From: Candidatus Zixiibacteriota bacterium
Lineage (GTDB): Bacteria > Zixibacteria > MSB-5A5 > GN15 > FEB-12
DNA: 64,000 nucleotides
Assembly (NCBI GenBank): GCA_034439475.1
Contig: JAWXAN010000031.1
Span: forward strand, 49,811 to 113,810
Direction: 5' to 3'
In this document: one piece after another, positions 1 to 8,045 of the stretch
How positions within the stretch are numbered: position 1 is the stretch's first letter
Layout: each line of letters opens with the position of its first letter
Made by a program: the position numbers and the translations under genes
Notes under the pieces: generated by a model
The model's database searches: none
What the model saw: only the letters and a program-made list of their open reading frames with translations
Told to the model about the DNA's origin: nothing

Positions 1-1148
1 TATCCTGTGATGGCAGTAAGCCTCCCGATGGGCCCGTTGACCCCGGTCCTGATACTACGCCGCCGACAGCCTCTTTATCAAATCCAAGCGATGGCAGCAT
101 TATCGGAGACAGCGTGACTATTATTGTCGACGCTGCTGATAATGTCGGTGTCAGTTTTGTAGAATTTTATCTCGATGGGTCGCATGTTCCTGGGGCAACT
201 GACAGCCTCGCTCCGTTTCAGTATCATTGGGATGCGTCGTCGCTTATCCTCAGCAGTGCGCATGTCATAATCGCACGAGTGTATGACGCCGCTGACAATA
301 GTAAAACGACAACACCCATAACCGTCTATTCAAAAATGAAAGATCCCGACGCGCCGCTTGTATCTCAATTCGCCTATCCCCCGGACAGTTCAGTCATCGG
401 CAATTCGGTACTTGTGCAGGTGGCGGCAAGTTCCGGTGCCGGCATTTCCCGTGTTCAATTTTTTGTGAACGGAACTGCCCCTGTTCTGAATGGTATCGAC
501 AGCATCGCTCCGTATGAATATACATGGAACACAATGAATCATCCTCTTGCAAGCGCCAACTTGCTCTCCACCATTACGACAGACTTGGCTGGTAAAAAGG
601 ATACGTCCGAATCGCTTGTGCTATTCGCAGAGTGGCGAATGATGATATCCGATGACGATTCCGCCCTTCCGCGCGACCTGAGCGCTTTGTACATCAGGAG
701 CACCTTGACTAACAAACTTCAGTTCAGAGTTGAAATAAAACCGGGCTGGGGACAATACAAAGACACTGCAACTGGAATTGATGTTGCTCTCTTTTTTGAT
801 ACCGACCGCAACGCCGGGACAGGAGCCTTCACAGTTGCAGGCGGAACGATTCCGATAAATGATATCGGAGCCGATTACAGAGCGGTTGTCGGATTTCATG
901 GTGATGTTGTGGATCAGTTTTCAGGGACTTGGGGCTTCATACGGAACATAGCTCCTTTGTCCGTGCCCAATAACGGCAACGCCTTTGAATTTTCGCTTCT
1001 GCTTCTCGATCTTGGCAACCCGGCGGCCATTGATATCGTCGGAGCTAATGTGAATCTGATTGCCAATCCTGATACTTGGGACTGGGCTCCAAATCAAGGC
1101 GCCGGACATGTCACATATTTTGTCGACAAGAAATATATCTCTCAATAG
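1..1148 (+). CDS. Secreted/lipoprotein with two Ig-like domains, 5' end cut by window edge
   Basis: The reading frame is open from base 3, so the gene starts before the window; the GTG at 114 is internal. The visible protein opens with Ser-Cys-Asp-Gly followed by a Pro/Asp/Gly-rich linker. That looks like the stretch just after a lipobox cysteine, but the signal peptide is not visible. Two tandem Ig-like modules of about 95 residues follow (bases about 60-330 and 340-630). They share the pattern of a Pro/Asp-rich start, VxF(Y/F)VDG-like strand and APxxYxW, as in bacterial Ig-like families (Big-type). The last 170 residues form a beta-rich domain with an FFDTDRNAGTG motif, possibly a carbohydrate-binding or DOMON-like fold. 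Function unknown; a cell-surface binding role is inferred. Confidence 0.75.
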   Translation, partial: SCDGSKPPDGPVDPGPDTTPPTASLSNPSDGSIIGDSVTIIVDAADNVGVSFVEFYLDGSHVPGATDSLAPFQYHWDASSLILSSAHVIIARVYDAADNSKTTTPITVYSKMKDPDAPLVSQFAYPPDSSVIGNSVLVQVAASSGAGISRVQFFVNGTAPVLNGIDSIAPYEYTWNTMNHPLASANLLSTITTDLAGKKDTSESLVLFAEWRMMISDDDSALPRDLSALYIRSTLTNKLQFRVEIKPGWGQYKDTATGIDVALFFDTDRNAGTGAFTVAGGTIPINDIGADYRAVVGFHGDVVDQFSGTWGFIRNIAPLSVPNNGNAFEFSLLLLDLGNPAAIDIVGANVNLIANPDTWDWAPNQGAGHVTYFVDKKYISQ

Positions 1149-1182
1149 AATATTATCTTAAATACCATTACCGAATAATCAA

Positions 1183-1214
1183 AAAGCTTGGCAGTTATCA
1201 TACTGCCAAGCCAA
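1183..1214. terminator. Bidirectional hairpin terminator
   Basis: A 9-bp perfect stem (GCTTGGCAG / CTGCCAAGC) has an 8-base loop. It is flanked by five A on the left and an AT-rich stretch on the right. It lies between two converging genes and could stop both. Confidence 0.7.
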
Positions 1215-1247
1215 TTAAATTAGCGTGTGACCTTGTTGGATCGCGTA

Positions 1248-1669
1248 CTAGTGACGACGAATGTCGGGAGGTGTCTGCAACCTCGGGACTGTGGCATTTT
1301 TCACTGCTTCGGCCCATTCACCGGAGAGATTCTTGCTCAACTGGGTGAAGCGCTCGACGCCGACAGCCGTCTTGGCAGTCTGCCAAACGGTGTTGACTAA
1401 TTCCAGAGCCTGTGTATCATCAAGCTTGAACTGACGGCCGACAAGTCTTACATACTCACCGATCGGAAGTTATTCGGATCGGACATGTGACCGCGAAGTC
1501 TTTCAAACGAAAGCTCCGAAGGAAGCTTCTCTGTCAAATTGCGGGCCTGTGGCTCCTGAACATAGGTTGTCAGCAGACCGAGAACAGTCTTGACTGCGGC
1601 ATCGGCTGTTCTGTCATCCTGGATATAGCCAAGCTGACGCACTTTCTGGGTGAAATTTTGATATTCCAT
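1248..1669 (-). pseudogene. DUF2267 family protein, interrupted by a single-base frameshift
   Basis: The ATG at 1669 has an AAGGAGG ribosome site 8 bases upstream and starts MEYQNFTQKVRQLGYI, a DUF2267 N-terminus. The frame stops at 1448 after residues SDPNNF. Shifting by one base at about 1464-1468 continues as PIGEYVRLVGRQFKLDD and runs to a stop at 1248, giving a full-length DUF2267 protein of about 140 residues. One missing C in the TTCCG context explains everything. It could be a real inactivating mutation, a consensus error, or a -1 shift, though the site is not a classic slippery heptamer. DUF2267 proteins are small, helical and of unknown role, often stress-associated. Confidence 0.8.
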
Positions 1670-1708
1670 TAAGAATCCTCCTTGAAAAATGACAGGTAGT
1701 AAAATCAA

Positions 1709-2024
1709 GGCGGGAGCTTTGTTTTTACTGGTTAAAAGAGAGAACTACCTGAACTGTCACTGCCCGCCCAACTCTTTCTCTAATCTTACTCTTTGGATAA
1801 AGGTCAGGTTCCAAAAGATTGACGTGCGATGTACGAATAGATTGAGAACTTTAGAAAACGCGCCGACCCGGCAACATTTCGCAACTGTGTTAGTCTGAAG
1901 GTAGTAATACTTTGCCACCGGGATTCCGCGGATGTCGATAACAACAAAGCAAAGTATTAACAAAGAAAAAGCGCGGGGCCGACAAAAAAGACCCCGCACT
2001 TGTATAAGAAACCGATTCCGATTG
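1709..2024. other. Intergenic stretch of about 315 bases
   Basis: It holds the upstream region of the DUF2267 gene and, near its right end, the terminator of the cysteine-rich gene. Open frames here have no ribosome site or recognisable sequence, and I support no gene in it. Confidence 0.5.
1964..1999 (-). terminator. Rho-independent terminator of the cysteine-rich gene
   Basis: On the minus strand, GTGCGGGG pairs with CCCCGCGC (one G-U) around a loop of about 13 bases, followed by five T. It sits just past the stop codon at 2025. Confidence 0.75.
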
Positions 2025-2411
2025 TTAGATCGTCGATTCCGATTTCACACAACAGCCCTCGCATGATTCACAAGGACCATCGCATTTATCTTCACAGACC
2101 ATCGTGCAGACTGCCGCCTCAGTCGCTACTGCCAGAGTAGAGACTTCCGTAGAAGCAGTCAGCGAAGCGCCAGCTCCACACTGGCTCGGATCACATGGCT
2201 GACACGGCCCAACACACGAGCCGGGCGGACATGGTTCGCAGCAGCAGCCGCCATCTGATGCGGCGCCCGAAGTTGTGGCTGTATTCATAGCACAGCCGAG
2301 AGCGGTTGAGCACAAGGTCTCAGTTGTCGAGGTGGATGACTTCGATGCGCCCAAAGCTACGAATAAACCGGCGCAAACGATAACACCAGATAGGATGTTC
2401 TTAAATGACAT
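2025..2411 (-). CDS. Small cysteine-rich secreted protein, unknown
   Basis: This 128-residue protein has an N-terminal hydrophobic segment (residues about 5-23, ILSGVIVCAGLFVALGAS) that acts as a signal peptide or anchor. The rest is Ser/Thr/Ala-rich with two dense cysteine clusters: GCCCEPCPPGSC with GPCQPCDPSQC at residues 54-80, and CTMVCEDKCDGPC with ESCEGCC at 101-122. Such spacing suggests disulfide packing or metal binding; I do not recognise the family. An AGGAGAAT-type ribosome site precedes the ATG. The next gene upstream encodes another small exported cysteine-containing protein, so the two may act together. Confidence 0.65.
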   Translation of the reverse strand: MSFKNILSGVIVCAGLFVALGASKSSTSTTETLCSTALGCAMNTATTSGAASDGGCCCEPCPPGSCVGPCQPCDPSQCGAGASLTASTEVSTLAVATEAAVCTMVCEDKCDGPCESCEGCCVKSESTI

Positions 2412-2528
2412 ATATTCTCCTTAGATGTCCGCCAAGGCAAAAGACCACGCGAACATTCAATCGATTATTTTCTCAAGGCCCTACTCACATACATGTGTAA
2501 GGCCGTACTTCAATTTGGAAAAAGAAAA

Positions 2529-2990
2529 TTAAACGGTGGTCGGCGGACCACGGAGAGTAAATGAAAAGTCATAGAGAAGCTGATTGCTGAGCGGCGGCGC
2601 GTGGGTATCATAGCCATGAATATCAAAAACCGGCCGCTCGATGAATATCTCGGAATAAGTAAAATCAAGATCGTCATTTGAATCTGTCTGGAGAGTCAGG
2701 ACAAAAGAGGGCGTGAAAGTGACTTCAACCGAAACAAAACAACAGGAAGTAACACCCGAAGACTGTTCGGATTTTGAACAATCGTCCGCCATAGCGGCGC
2801 TACAACTGGTGACTCCGCACTCAAAGTTGTCAGCCGACTCGGGAGCAAACTCGCAACTGCCTTTGGGACATAGCACTATTCCGCCATTCACGGCTTGCAG
2901 TGAAATCAGAGAGAATACCGCAATAGCTATAAGCGTCATTAATGAAGCCGATTCAGTTTTTGGTCGATTTGTCATACCATTATTAAACAT
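2529..2990 (-). CDS. Small exported protein with CC and CxxxxC motifs, unknown
   Basis: Up to 153 residues; the likelier start is the second ATG at 2975 (MTNRPKTES), giving 148. A hydrophobic stretch (LMTLIAIAVFSLISLQAVNG) looks like a signal peptide. The mature part has seven or eight cysteines in the first half, including FECGVTSC and TSCC, then a beta-rich acidic tail. No family recognised. The start region is duplicated: a 21-base exact copy covering the first seven codons lies 63 bases upstream, where it opens a 12-codon reading frame. Neither copy has a strong ribosome site. Confidence 0.55.
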   Translation of the reverse strand: MFNNGMTNRPKTESASLMTLIAIAVFSLISLQAVNGGIVLCPKGSCEFAPESADNFECGVTSCSAAMADDCSKSEQSSGVTSCCFVSVEVTFTPSFVLTLQTDSNDDLDFTYSEIFIERPVFDIHGYDTHAPPLSNQLLYDFSFTLRGPPTTV

Positions 2991-3041
2991 TAAATATTTT
3001 CAAACTGGTAATAGTTCCGCTTTTGGTCGATTTGTCATACC
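2958..3041. repeat. 21-bp direct repeat around a start codon
   Basis: The same 21 bases occur at 2958-2978 and 3021-3041, exactly 63 bases apart. On the minus strand each copy reads ATG ACA AAT CGA CCA AAA. The downstream copy begins the exported-protein gene; the upstream copy opens a 12-codon frame ending in TGA. Confidence 0.85.
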
Positions 3042-3055
3042 TGTCTTATACGCTT

Positions 3056-3391
3056 TCATACTGGTACAATATCGGCGAATTTAGAACTTTCGCAAGATAA
3101 AAGTGAGTGGTCTTGTTCACGTGCCAGAAATCGACTATCTCCTCTACCGGCACGTCTCAAGTATAAATCCAAGTTGGAAGGCGTAGCGGGCGTCTTTCCT
3201 GCAATCCGAGCAAGCATGATATCATTCCAATAGACAGTGTGCGCCAACTGCTCCCATATTGTCGCGACACTTTCCGCAACACGCTCACACGCCTGTGCTG
3301 AGGTAACTGCTTCAAGGGCGATCATTGGGTTGACATGGGAGTGTTGAGCAGTGAGCGTTTCGAGCGCTACTTTGCGAAGTTCGGCTGATAT
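3056..3391 (-). pseudogene. DinB-like protein, truncated remnant
   Basis: The N-terminal half resembles the DinB/DUF1572 helical bundle: a segment around residues 40-65 reads TIWEQLAHTVYWNDIMLARI, the usual IWEQLxHxxYWxxxML pattern. The frame continues upstream of the first ATG (3325) to an ATA codon at 3391 preceded by a good CAGGAG ribosome site, so the original ATG may have mutated. After about 70 residues the sequence stops resembling DinB, and the protein ends at about 110 residues instead of the usual 150-170. I read it as a decayed gene. Confidence 0.5.
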
Positions 3392-3539
3392 GTTTTCTCC
3401 TGTGTGACAAAGCTCATTTTGATGCTGCTAATTTATCGTGAAATACATCCTGATTGAACAAATGTCAATCAGAAGTTGGTGCGCGCAAAGCAGAGGGTAG
3501 TGCAAAGTTGAGAGAGCTTAACTTCAGGGCTTATATGCA

Positions 3540-3742
3540 GACACTTCCCGCTCCGTCATTGTGAGTTTCGCTTCGGAGTGAAACGTGGCAATCTCAGTTC
3601 GTCTTCCGTGCAGTAAGACCTCTATTCTGTCATTCCAGTCCGCCATCGGCCGGGAATCCAGGGTAAATCATCGTGCAGGCCGTCTTCGATCGGCACAACC
3701 TCATCTTAGATGGCTGTCGGGCAGAGACGCCCGACACCACTT
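3540..3742. repeat. Intergenic composite repeat block
   Basis: Three repeat types found elsewhere in the window are stacked here. They are a GTCATTGYGAG...GCAATCTC element (3555-3604), a two-hairpin GTCATTCC element (3629-3696), and a short hairpin with a CAGAGAC loop (3717-3740). Related blocks lie at 8046-8478, 44125-44246 and 63700-63982. The rest of the gap from 3392 shows no gene. Confidence 0.7.
3629..3696 (+). repeat. Two-hairpin GTCATTCC repeat, copy 1
   Basis: GTCATTCC-palindrome-GGAATCCAGGGTAAAT is followed by GTGCAGGCCG...CGGCAC, a second hairpin. This copy is the most diverged of the four. Confidence 0.7.
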
Positions 3743-3749
3743 TGATCCG

Positions 3750-4079
3750 CTACCCCTTAAACTTCAGCCGCTCGGCCCCCCTGTCTGACATGAAATGATA
3801 ATGCAAATACTCGACCTCCTGCCCGAATCCATTGTTTATCTGGACGCGGAAGTGATCCTCGATTCCAAGCTTTGTCGCCACATCTTTGACGGCTTGATCA
3901 AGCAAGGCAATCACATCGGCTGGGGTTTCGAAAAAGTTCCGATATTCCGCTTTGGGAATAATAAGCAAGTGAACGGCTTCCTTGGGATTAATATCGGCGA
4001 TGACAATGACATCACCTGTCTCATGAAAGATTTTGGCCGAAATCTCTCTATTTATAATGCGGGTAAATATAGATGGCAT
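3750..4079 (-). CDS. HIT family nucleotide hydrolase/transferase
   Basis: This 109-residue protein starts at MPSIFTRIINREI, the usual HIT opening; an upstream ATG at 4106 would add nine residues. HIT proteins hydrolyse nucleoside phosphoramidates and related dinucleotides. The fold signature is present: FHETGDVIVIADINP, HLLIIPK at 37-43, and the C-terminal motif GQEVEYLHYHF. In the canonical HxHxH triad the first His is Tyr here (Y91), while the nucleophile-equivalent H93 and H95 remain. It directly follows the AT-rich nuclease-like gene and may share its transcript. Family confident, substrate unknown. Confidence 0.85.
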   Translation of the reverse strand: MPSIFTRIINREISAKIFHETGDVIVIADINPKEAVHLLIIPKAEYRNFFETPADVIALLDQAVKDVATKLGIEDHFRVQINNGFGQEVEYLHYHFMSDRGAERLKFKG

Positions 4080-4106
4080 GGTGGATGTTATACCTCCGTT
4101 GTTCAA

Positions 4107-5285
4107 TTATTGTATTTTCATGATTTCCAAGGACTTAAAGTCAAATTTCGAGGATGCTTGTGTAATCTCCCAATCTTTAGATTTAGGATTAAACCAATAC
4201 ACTTCACATAACTCAAAAACCGGAATAGCATCAATGTTTGGTATGAACGGATTTAAAATCAAAGATGGGATTTCAGTCGAATCATAATGAGTTGAACCTA
4301 TATTATGAAAAAACAACACCGCTGGGACTCTGGTGTTCTGAGCTACGCCTCTGTGCTGCCAAAATCCGTTATGTGCTCTGCTTGGCTCGGTACTTATAAT
4401 CTCGCCTTGAGAACTTATTCCGCAATGTAGCACAGTGTCGCCGAAAAGAGCATCGCATACACTATCGAAGTCAAATCCCATTGATCCCACAATGTTGCAA
4501 CAGAGAACTGTCCGCAATTCCGCAGCATAATGAGAACCTTTTTTCTGCAGAGCCTTTCTCACCAATTCATGAGTGTTATCTAAGTGTGCTGAAGAGCCCA
4601 TTCTTACACCTCTACCAAGTGAGCTAGACATCATTCCGTCGGAAGCAATGTGAGGATAGACCTTCAAAACTAACTCATCAATCTTACACGTTTTCGCATG
4701 CTCCCAGCAAGGACCGCTCAAGTTCTTTTGAGAAGTAAACATCTCATCGAAGATACTTATGACATTACCAAATCTTAGAATTATACCAGAAAGTGATAAT
4801 GTCCGATTTACCTTATTCATAAATTCTATAGACAACGTGTACTGAAGATTAGGATAACGCTGGTTTATTGATTTCACCAGGGAATATTCAAACAAGCGAA
4901 AGGCATTTGTTTCATTTGGGCTAAATACACAGTGTGCTTCAAAAGACAATTTACCGCCTTGATCATTCTGAAATAAAAAATCCGGTCTCCCTCCGGGTGT
5001 TTGATCGGCGACCGTTTGTGTGACAGGGATTAATCCGCAAGTTAGAAGCAAAGAATGAAGATAAAGCTCAAAAGCGGCAGATTGATGCTGTTCAAACGAT
5101 TTGCTCTTGAAGCGTGCTCGTACATCATTTTTAGAATATTCCGGAAAGCTTTTAAATGCGGTTTCCCATGCAGAACGCATTTCCGGGTAGCCTTCCCTTG
5201 AACAGCCATTTAGAAAGTCATAATGGGCTATCCCATACCATGGCTCATCGATTACTCTGGTTGGCTCATTAAATAGGGTTCCCAA
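4107..5285 (-). CDS. Uncharacterised protein with PD-(D/E)XK nuclease-like core
   Basis: A 392-residue protein. Residues 60-120 carry a pattern known from a family of predicted PD-(D/E)XK proteins: QHQSAAFELYLHSLL helix with E73, then GGRPDFLF (D102) and LSFEAHCVF (E116, with His118 where Lys or Thr is usual). The remaining 270 residues are unlike anything I recognise. Base composition is visibly more AT-rich than both neighbours, which suggests horizontal transfer. It sits 26 bases past hutH's end and next to a HIT gene with no intervening promoter seen. A DNA-cleaving or defence role is possible but is inference only. Confidence 0.6.
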   Translation of the reverse strand: MGTLFNEPTRVIDEPWYGIAHYDFLNGCSREGYPEMRSAWETAFKSFPEYSKNDVRARFKSKSFEQHQSAAFELYLHSLLLTCGLIPVTQTVADQTPGGRPDFLFQNDQGGKLSFEAHCVFSPNETNAFRLFEYSLVKSINQRYPNLQYTLSIEFMNKVNRTLSLSGIILRFGNVISIFDEMFTSQKNLSGPCWEHAKTCKIDELVLKVYPHIASDGMMSSSLGRGVRMGSSAHLDNTHELVRKALQKKGSHYAAELRTVLCCNIVGSMGFDFDSVCDALFGDTVLHCGISSQGEIISTEPSRAHNGFWQHRGVAQNTRVPAVLFFHNIGSTHYDSTEIPSLILNPFIPNIDAIPVFELCEVYWFNPKSKDWEITQASSKFDFKSLEIMKIQ

Positions 5286-5311
5286 GAATTATCCCTTCTT
5301 CTTCCCCACCG

Positions 5312-6844
5312 TCACAACCTCAACTCCCCGACTGCCTTTTCAACAGCCTCAACTATCGAACCATCGCGGACCATCTGTGTGACCAACTCAATATCGGGAT
5401 AGAGCGGACGGTCATTGATGAGCCGCGTCAGTTTCGCGCGAATGACTTTGTATGCGGCTTCGGTCCCCTTCCCGGCTTTTAGCGGACGTCGGAAATCAAG
5501 CGCCTGCGCGTTGCACATCATCTGAATGCCAACCACAATCTCTGTATTGCGAACAATCTCAGTGAGTTTCTTTGCCGCATAATATCCCATGCAGACATGA
5601 TCTTCCTGGTCGGCCGATACCGAGATATTATCCACCACTGCGGGATGGGCAAGAATCTTATTTTCCGAAACAAGGCAGGCCGCAGTGTACTGCGAGACCA
5701 TGAGACCCGAATTGAGACCCTTGCCTTCGACCAGAAAATCCGGCAACCCGGATAGCACGGGATTGAGCAGACGGTTTGTATGCCGCTCGGATAGGTCGGC
5801 AAACTCGGCGACTGCAATCGAGAGAAAATCCTGCGCCATCGCGGTAGGCTGACCATGAAAATTTCCGGCGGCGATATAATCATCATCTTCGGTGAAGAAA
5901 AGCGGATTGTCCGAGACTCCGTTCATTTCATTTAAATGCGCCTCTTTTCCATAGCTGATGGCGTCGAGCGATGGCCCCAATATCTGCGGACAACAGCGAA
6001 GCGAATAGGCGTCCTGCACTTTTGTTTTGTTGGCTGGAATCGTCGCCGAACCCGCGATGAGCCGTCGGATATTCTCTGCCACAACCTGCTGGCCCCGATG
6101 GTTGCGAATTTTGTGCGGACGCGGATCATATCCTTTTGTGGTCGCCCCGACGGCATCGATTGTCATACCCGATGCAATGAGCATATTTTTGGCGAGCCTG
6201 AATATATCAAAGAGCGCCAATGCGCCGACCCCGGTAAAGGCCTGAGTACCGTTGATTAGCCCAAGTCCCTCTTTGAAAGACAAAACCACCGGCGCAATTC
6301 CGGCCGCTTTCATTGCCTTCGCGCCAGTCATCTTTTTGTCTTTATAATGCGCGAATCCTTCACCCATGACAACCTCGGCCATTTGAGAGAGTGGAGCAAG
6401 GTCTCCTGATGTTCCAAGCGACCCTTTTTCATACATGATCGGGTGCACTCCCTTGTTAAGCATCTGCACAAGGGTATCTACAAGAATCGGACGTACTGCC
6501 GAGTAGCCTTTGGAAAGTGTATTGACCCGGAGCAACATCGCGACTCTTGTGTCGGCTTCGGAGATTGTATCTCCGACAGCCGCGGCATGTGAGTAGACAA
6601 TTCTCTTTTGCAGTTCCGCGCTCTCAGCTACCGAAATGCTGATTCTTGCAAACTCTCCGATTCCGGTCGTCACTCCGTAAATTGCCTCGCCTGCTTTGAC
6701 TTTTCTTTCGATAACCGCGCGGTTTGCCTTGATGGCCGCCTGTGCAGTTTTGGAGAGTTTAATCTTCGCGCCGTTGCGGCAGACATTGTTGACATCATCG
6801 AAGGATAAACCTTCGCCTGTTATAGTAATCTCTTTCATAGCCAT
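5312..6844 (-). CDS. hutH: Histidine ammonia-lyase (MIO family)
   Basis: A 510-residue enzyme that deaminates L-histidine to urocanate in the cytosol. It shows the catalytic tyrosine loop YGVTTGIGEF (Y56), the HAL-type selectivity pair Ser-His at 85-86 (YSHAAAVGD), and GNFHGQPTAMAQDF. The MIO cofactor site reads GSLGTSGDLAPLSQ, so the triad that cyclises is Thr145-Ser-Gly rather than Ala-Ser-Gly. No hutU, hutI or hutG lies nearby, so the pathway is scattered or the lyase has another use. The start at 6844 or 6838 is unresolved because no strong ribosome site is visible. Confidence 0.9.
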   Translation of the reverse strand: MAMKEITITGEGLSFDDVNNVCRNGAKIKLSKTAQAAIKANRAVIERKVKAGEAIYGVTTGIGEFARISISVAESAELQKRIVYSHAAAVGDTISEADTRVAMLLRVNTLSKGYSAVRPILVDTLVQMLNKGVHPIMYEKGSLGTSGDLAPLSQMAEVVMGEGFAHYKDKKMTGAKAMKAAGIAPVVLSFKEGLGLINGTQAFTGVGALALFDIFRLAKNMLIASGMTIDAVGATTKGYDPRPHKIRNHRGQQVVAENIRRLIAGSATIPANKTKVQDAYSLRCCPQILGPSLDAISYGKEAHLNEMNGVSDNPLFFTEDDDYIAAGNFHGQPTAMAQDFLSIAVAEFADLSERHTNRLLNPVLSGLPDFLVEGKGLNSGLMVSQYTAACLVSENKILAHPAVVDNISVSADQEDHVCMGYYAAKKLTEIVRNTEIVVGIQMMCNAQALDFRRPLKAGKGTEAAYKVIRAKLTRLINDRPLYPDIELVTQMVRDGSIVEAVEKAVGELRL

Positions 6845-7147
6845 TTCATTATTCCATCTATAAGATTGGTTCTTCGCCCGAGGCCGATCGAACTAACGCC
6901 CGACAGACACTATTATCAAAAGAGCCGTAAAAACACGGTTCCTCGTGGCCGAAGCAATTGCTATTCGTCCTGAAGACCTGAGGCGTCGAGCGAATTATAC
7001 CGATGAGCAAACGAGTCGAGACTTGACGCTTGTATCAGCGGATTGAGATGGGATGTGTCGATATCTTTCATAAAATCACGTGCATATATAATACCGTATC
7101 TAAATAATGATTGTCAATCTCAAAGGAATGTCCCTATTTTTCCACTT
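6845..7147. other. Intergenic stretch between hutH and the exonuclease gene
   Basis: About 300 bases between diverging genes, presumably holding both promoters. I see no convincing promoter boxes, repeats or reading frames. Confidence 0.4.
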
Positions 7148-8002
7148 ATGAATCCGGCTGAACTAAATGACTATCTAAAAAGAGTGCGCTTTGTCGCCTT
7201 TGACTGCGAAACAACCGGTCTCTGGGCGGCATCGCACCGAATGGTGGAGCTTGCTGGAGTCAAATTTTCAATGGGCATTGACACGGTCGAGACTTTCCAA
7301 TCCCTCATCAATCCTGAGCGGACTATCCCCCGCGAAGTTATCCCCGTACATGGCATCACCGATGAAATGGTAGCCGATGCCCCAATCGCCAAAACTGTCT
7401 TAACACAATTCTCCGATTTCTGCGGTACAGACACTATTCTGGTTGCGCACAACGCCCCTTTCGATATGTCATTTCTCGGCCACGAACTTCAGCGCGCCGG
7501 GCTGCCTCTCGGTTCGAACCTTATTCTTGATTCATGCGATATAGCTCGAAGGATTTTCCCTGGCCTGTACTCCTATTCCCTGTTATCGCTTGCTCAGCAT
7601 TTTCAAATAGCCGCCACTCAGGACCATCGTGCGCTTGGCGATGCCCTGCTCGTAGGATCATTGCTTGCGACTTTCCAATCCAAATTTCCGAAAATAGAAA
7701 AAGAAGACGACTTTGCTGTCCATTTTATGTCCTACCGAATGTCAGCATGGAAATCATCGGCAGTCGAGCTCCCCGATAAGTATTCTGACATTTCTCTTGC
7801 TATCAAAGAAAAGCTGGAGATTGAGATTATCTACCAATCGCAGGCATCAGGGAAAGCGGCTTACGCAAGAACCATTATCCCGCTTCGGGCTTTTGAGAAG
7901 GGCGTACATCTGTATCTCAATGCCTTTTGTCTTTCGACACAAGCCGAGCGAACCTTCAGATTTGACAGAATCACATCGTTTCGTTTGCTCACAAAAGCCT
8001 GA
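7148..8002 (+). CDS. DnaQ-like 3'-5' exonuclease fused to a WYL domain
   Basis: This 284-residue protein starts at ATG 7148; a longer frame begins at 7043 but adds unrelated sequence. Residues 14-175 are a DEDDh exonuclease like the DNA polymerase III epsilon subunit: Exo I FDCETTG (D19, E21), Exo II HNAPFDMSFL (D106), Exo III DHRALGD (H160, D165). Residues about 214-280 fit a WYL ligand-binding domain: IKEKLEIEIIYQ, RTIIPLRAF, LYLNAFC and ERTFRFDRI. WYL domains usually sense nucleic-acid ligands in transcription factors and defence regulators, so here it may gate nuclease activity. Nearby repeats but no partner gene. Confidence 0.85.
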   Translation: MNPAELNDYLKRVRFVAFDCETTGLWAASHRMVELAGVKFSMGIDTVETFQSLINPERTIPREVIPVHGITDEMVADAPIAKTVLTQFSDFCGTDTILVAHNAPFDMSFLGHELQRAGLPLGSNLILDSCDIARRIFPGLYSYSLLSLAQHFQIAATQDHRALGDALLVGSLLATFQSKFPKIEKEDDFAVHFMSYRMSAWKSSAVELPDKYSDISLAIKEKLEIEIIYQSQASGKAAYARTIIPLRAFEKGVHLYLNAFCLSTQAERTFRFDRITSFRLLTKA

Positions 8003-8045
8003 GACCAACGAGTCATTCTGATTAGCTAAACGACCCTTTCACAAT

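Noticed and set aside
1757..1999. Open frame of 80 codons on the minus strand
   Set aside because: No recognisable sequence or ribosome site, and it overlaps the terminator of the cysteine-rich gene.
5312..6844. A complete histidine utilisation (hut) cluster
   Set aside because: Only the lyase is present; no urocanase, imidazolonepropionase or formiminoglutamase gene is nearby.
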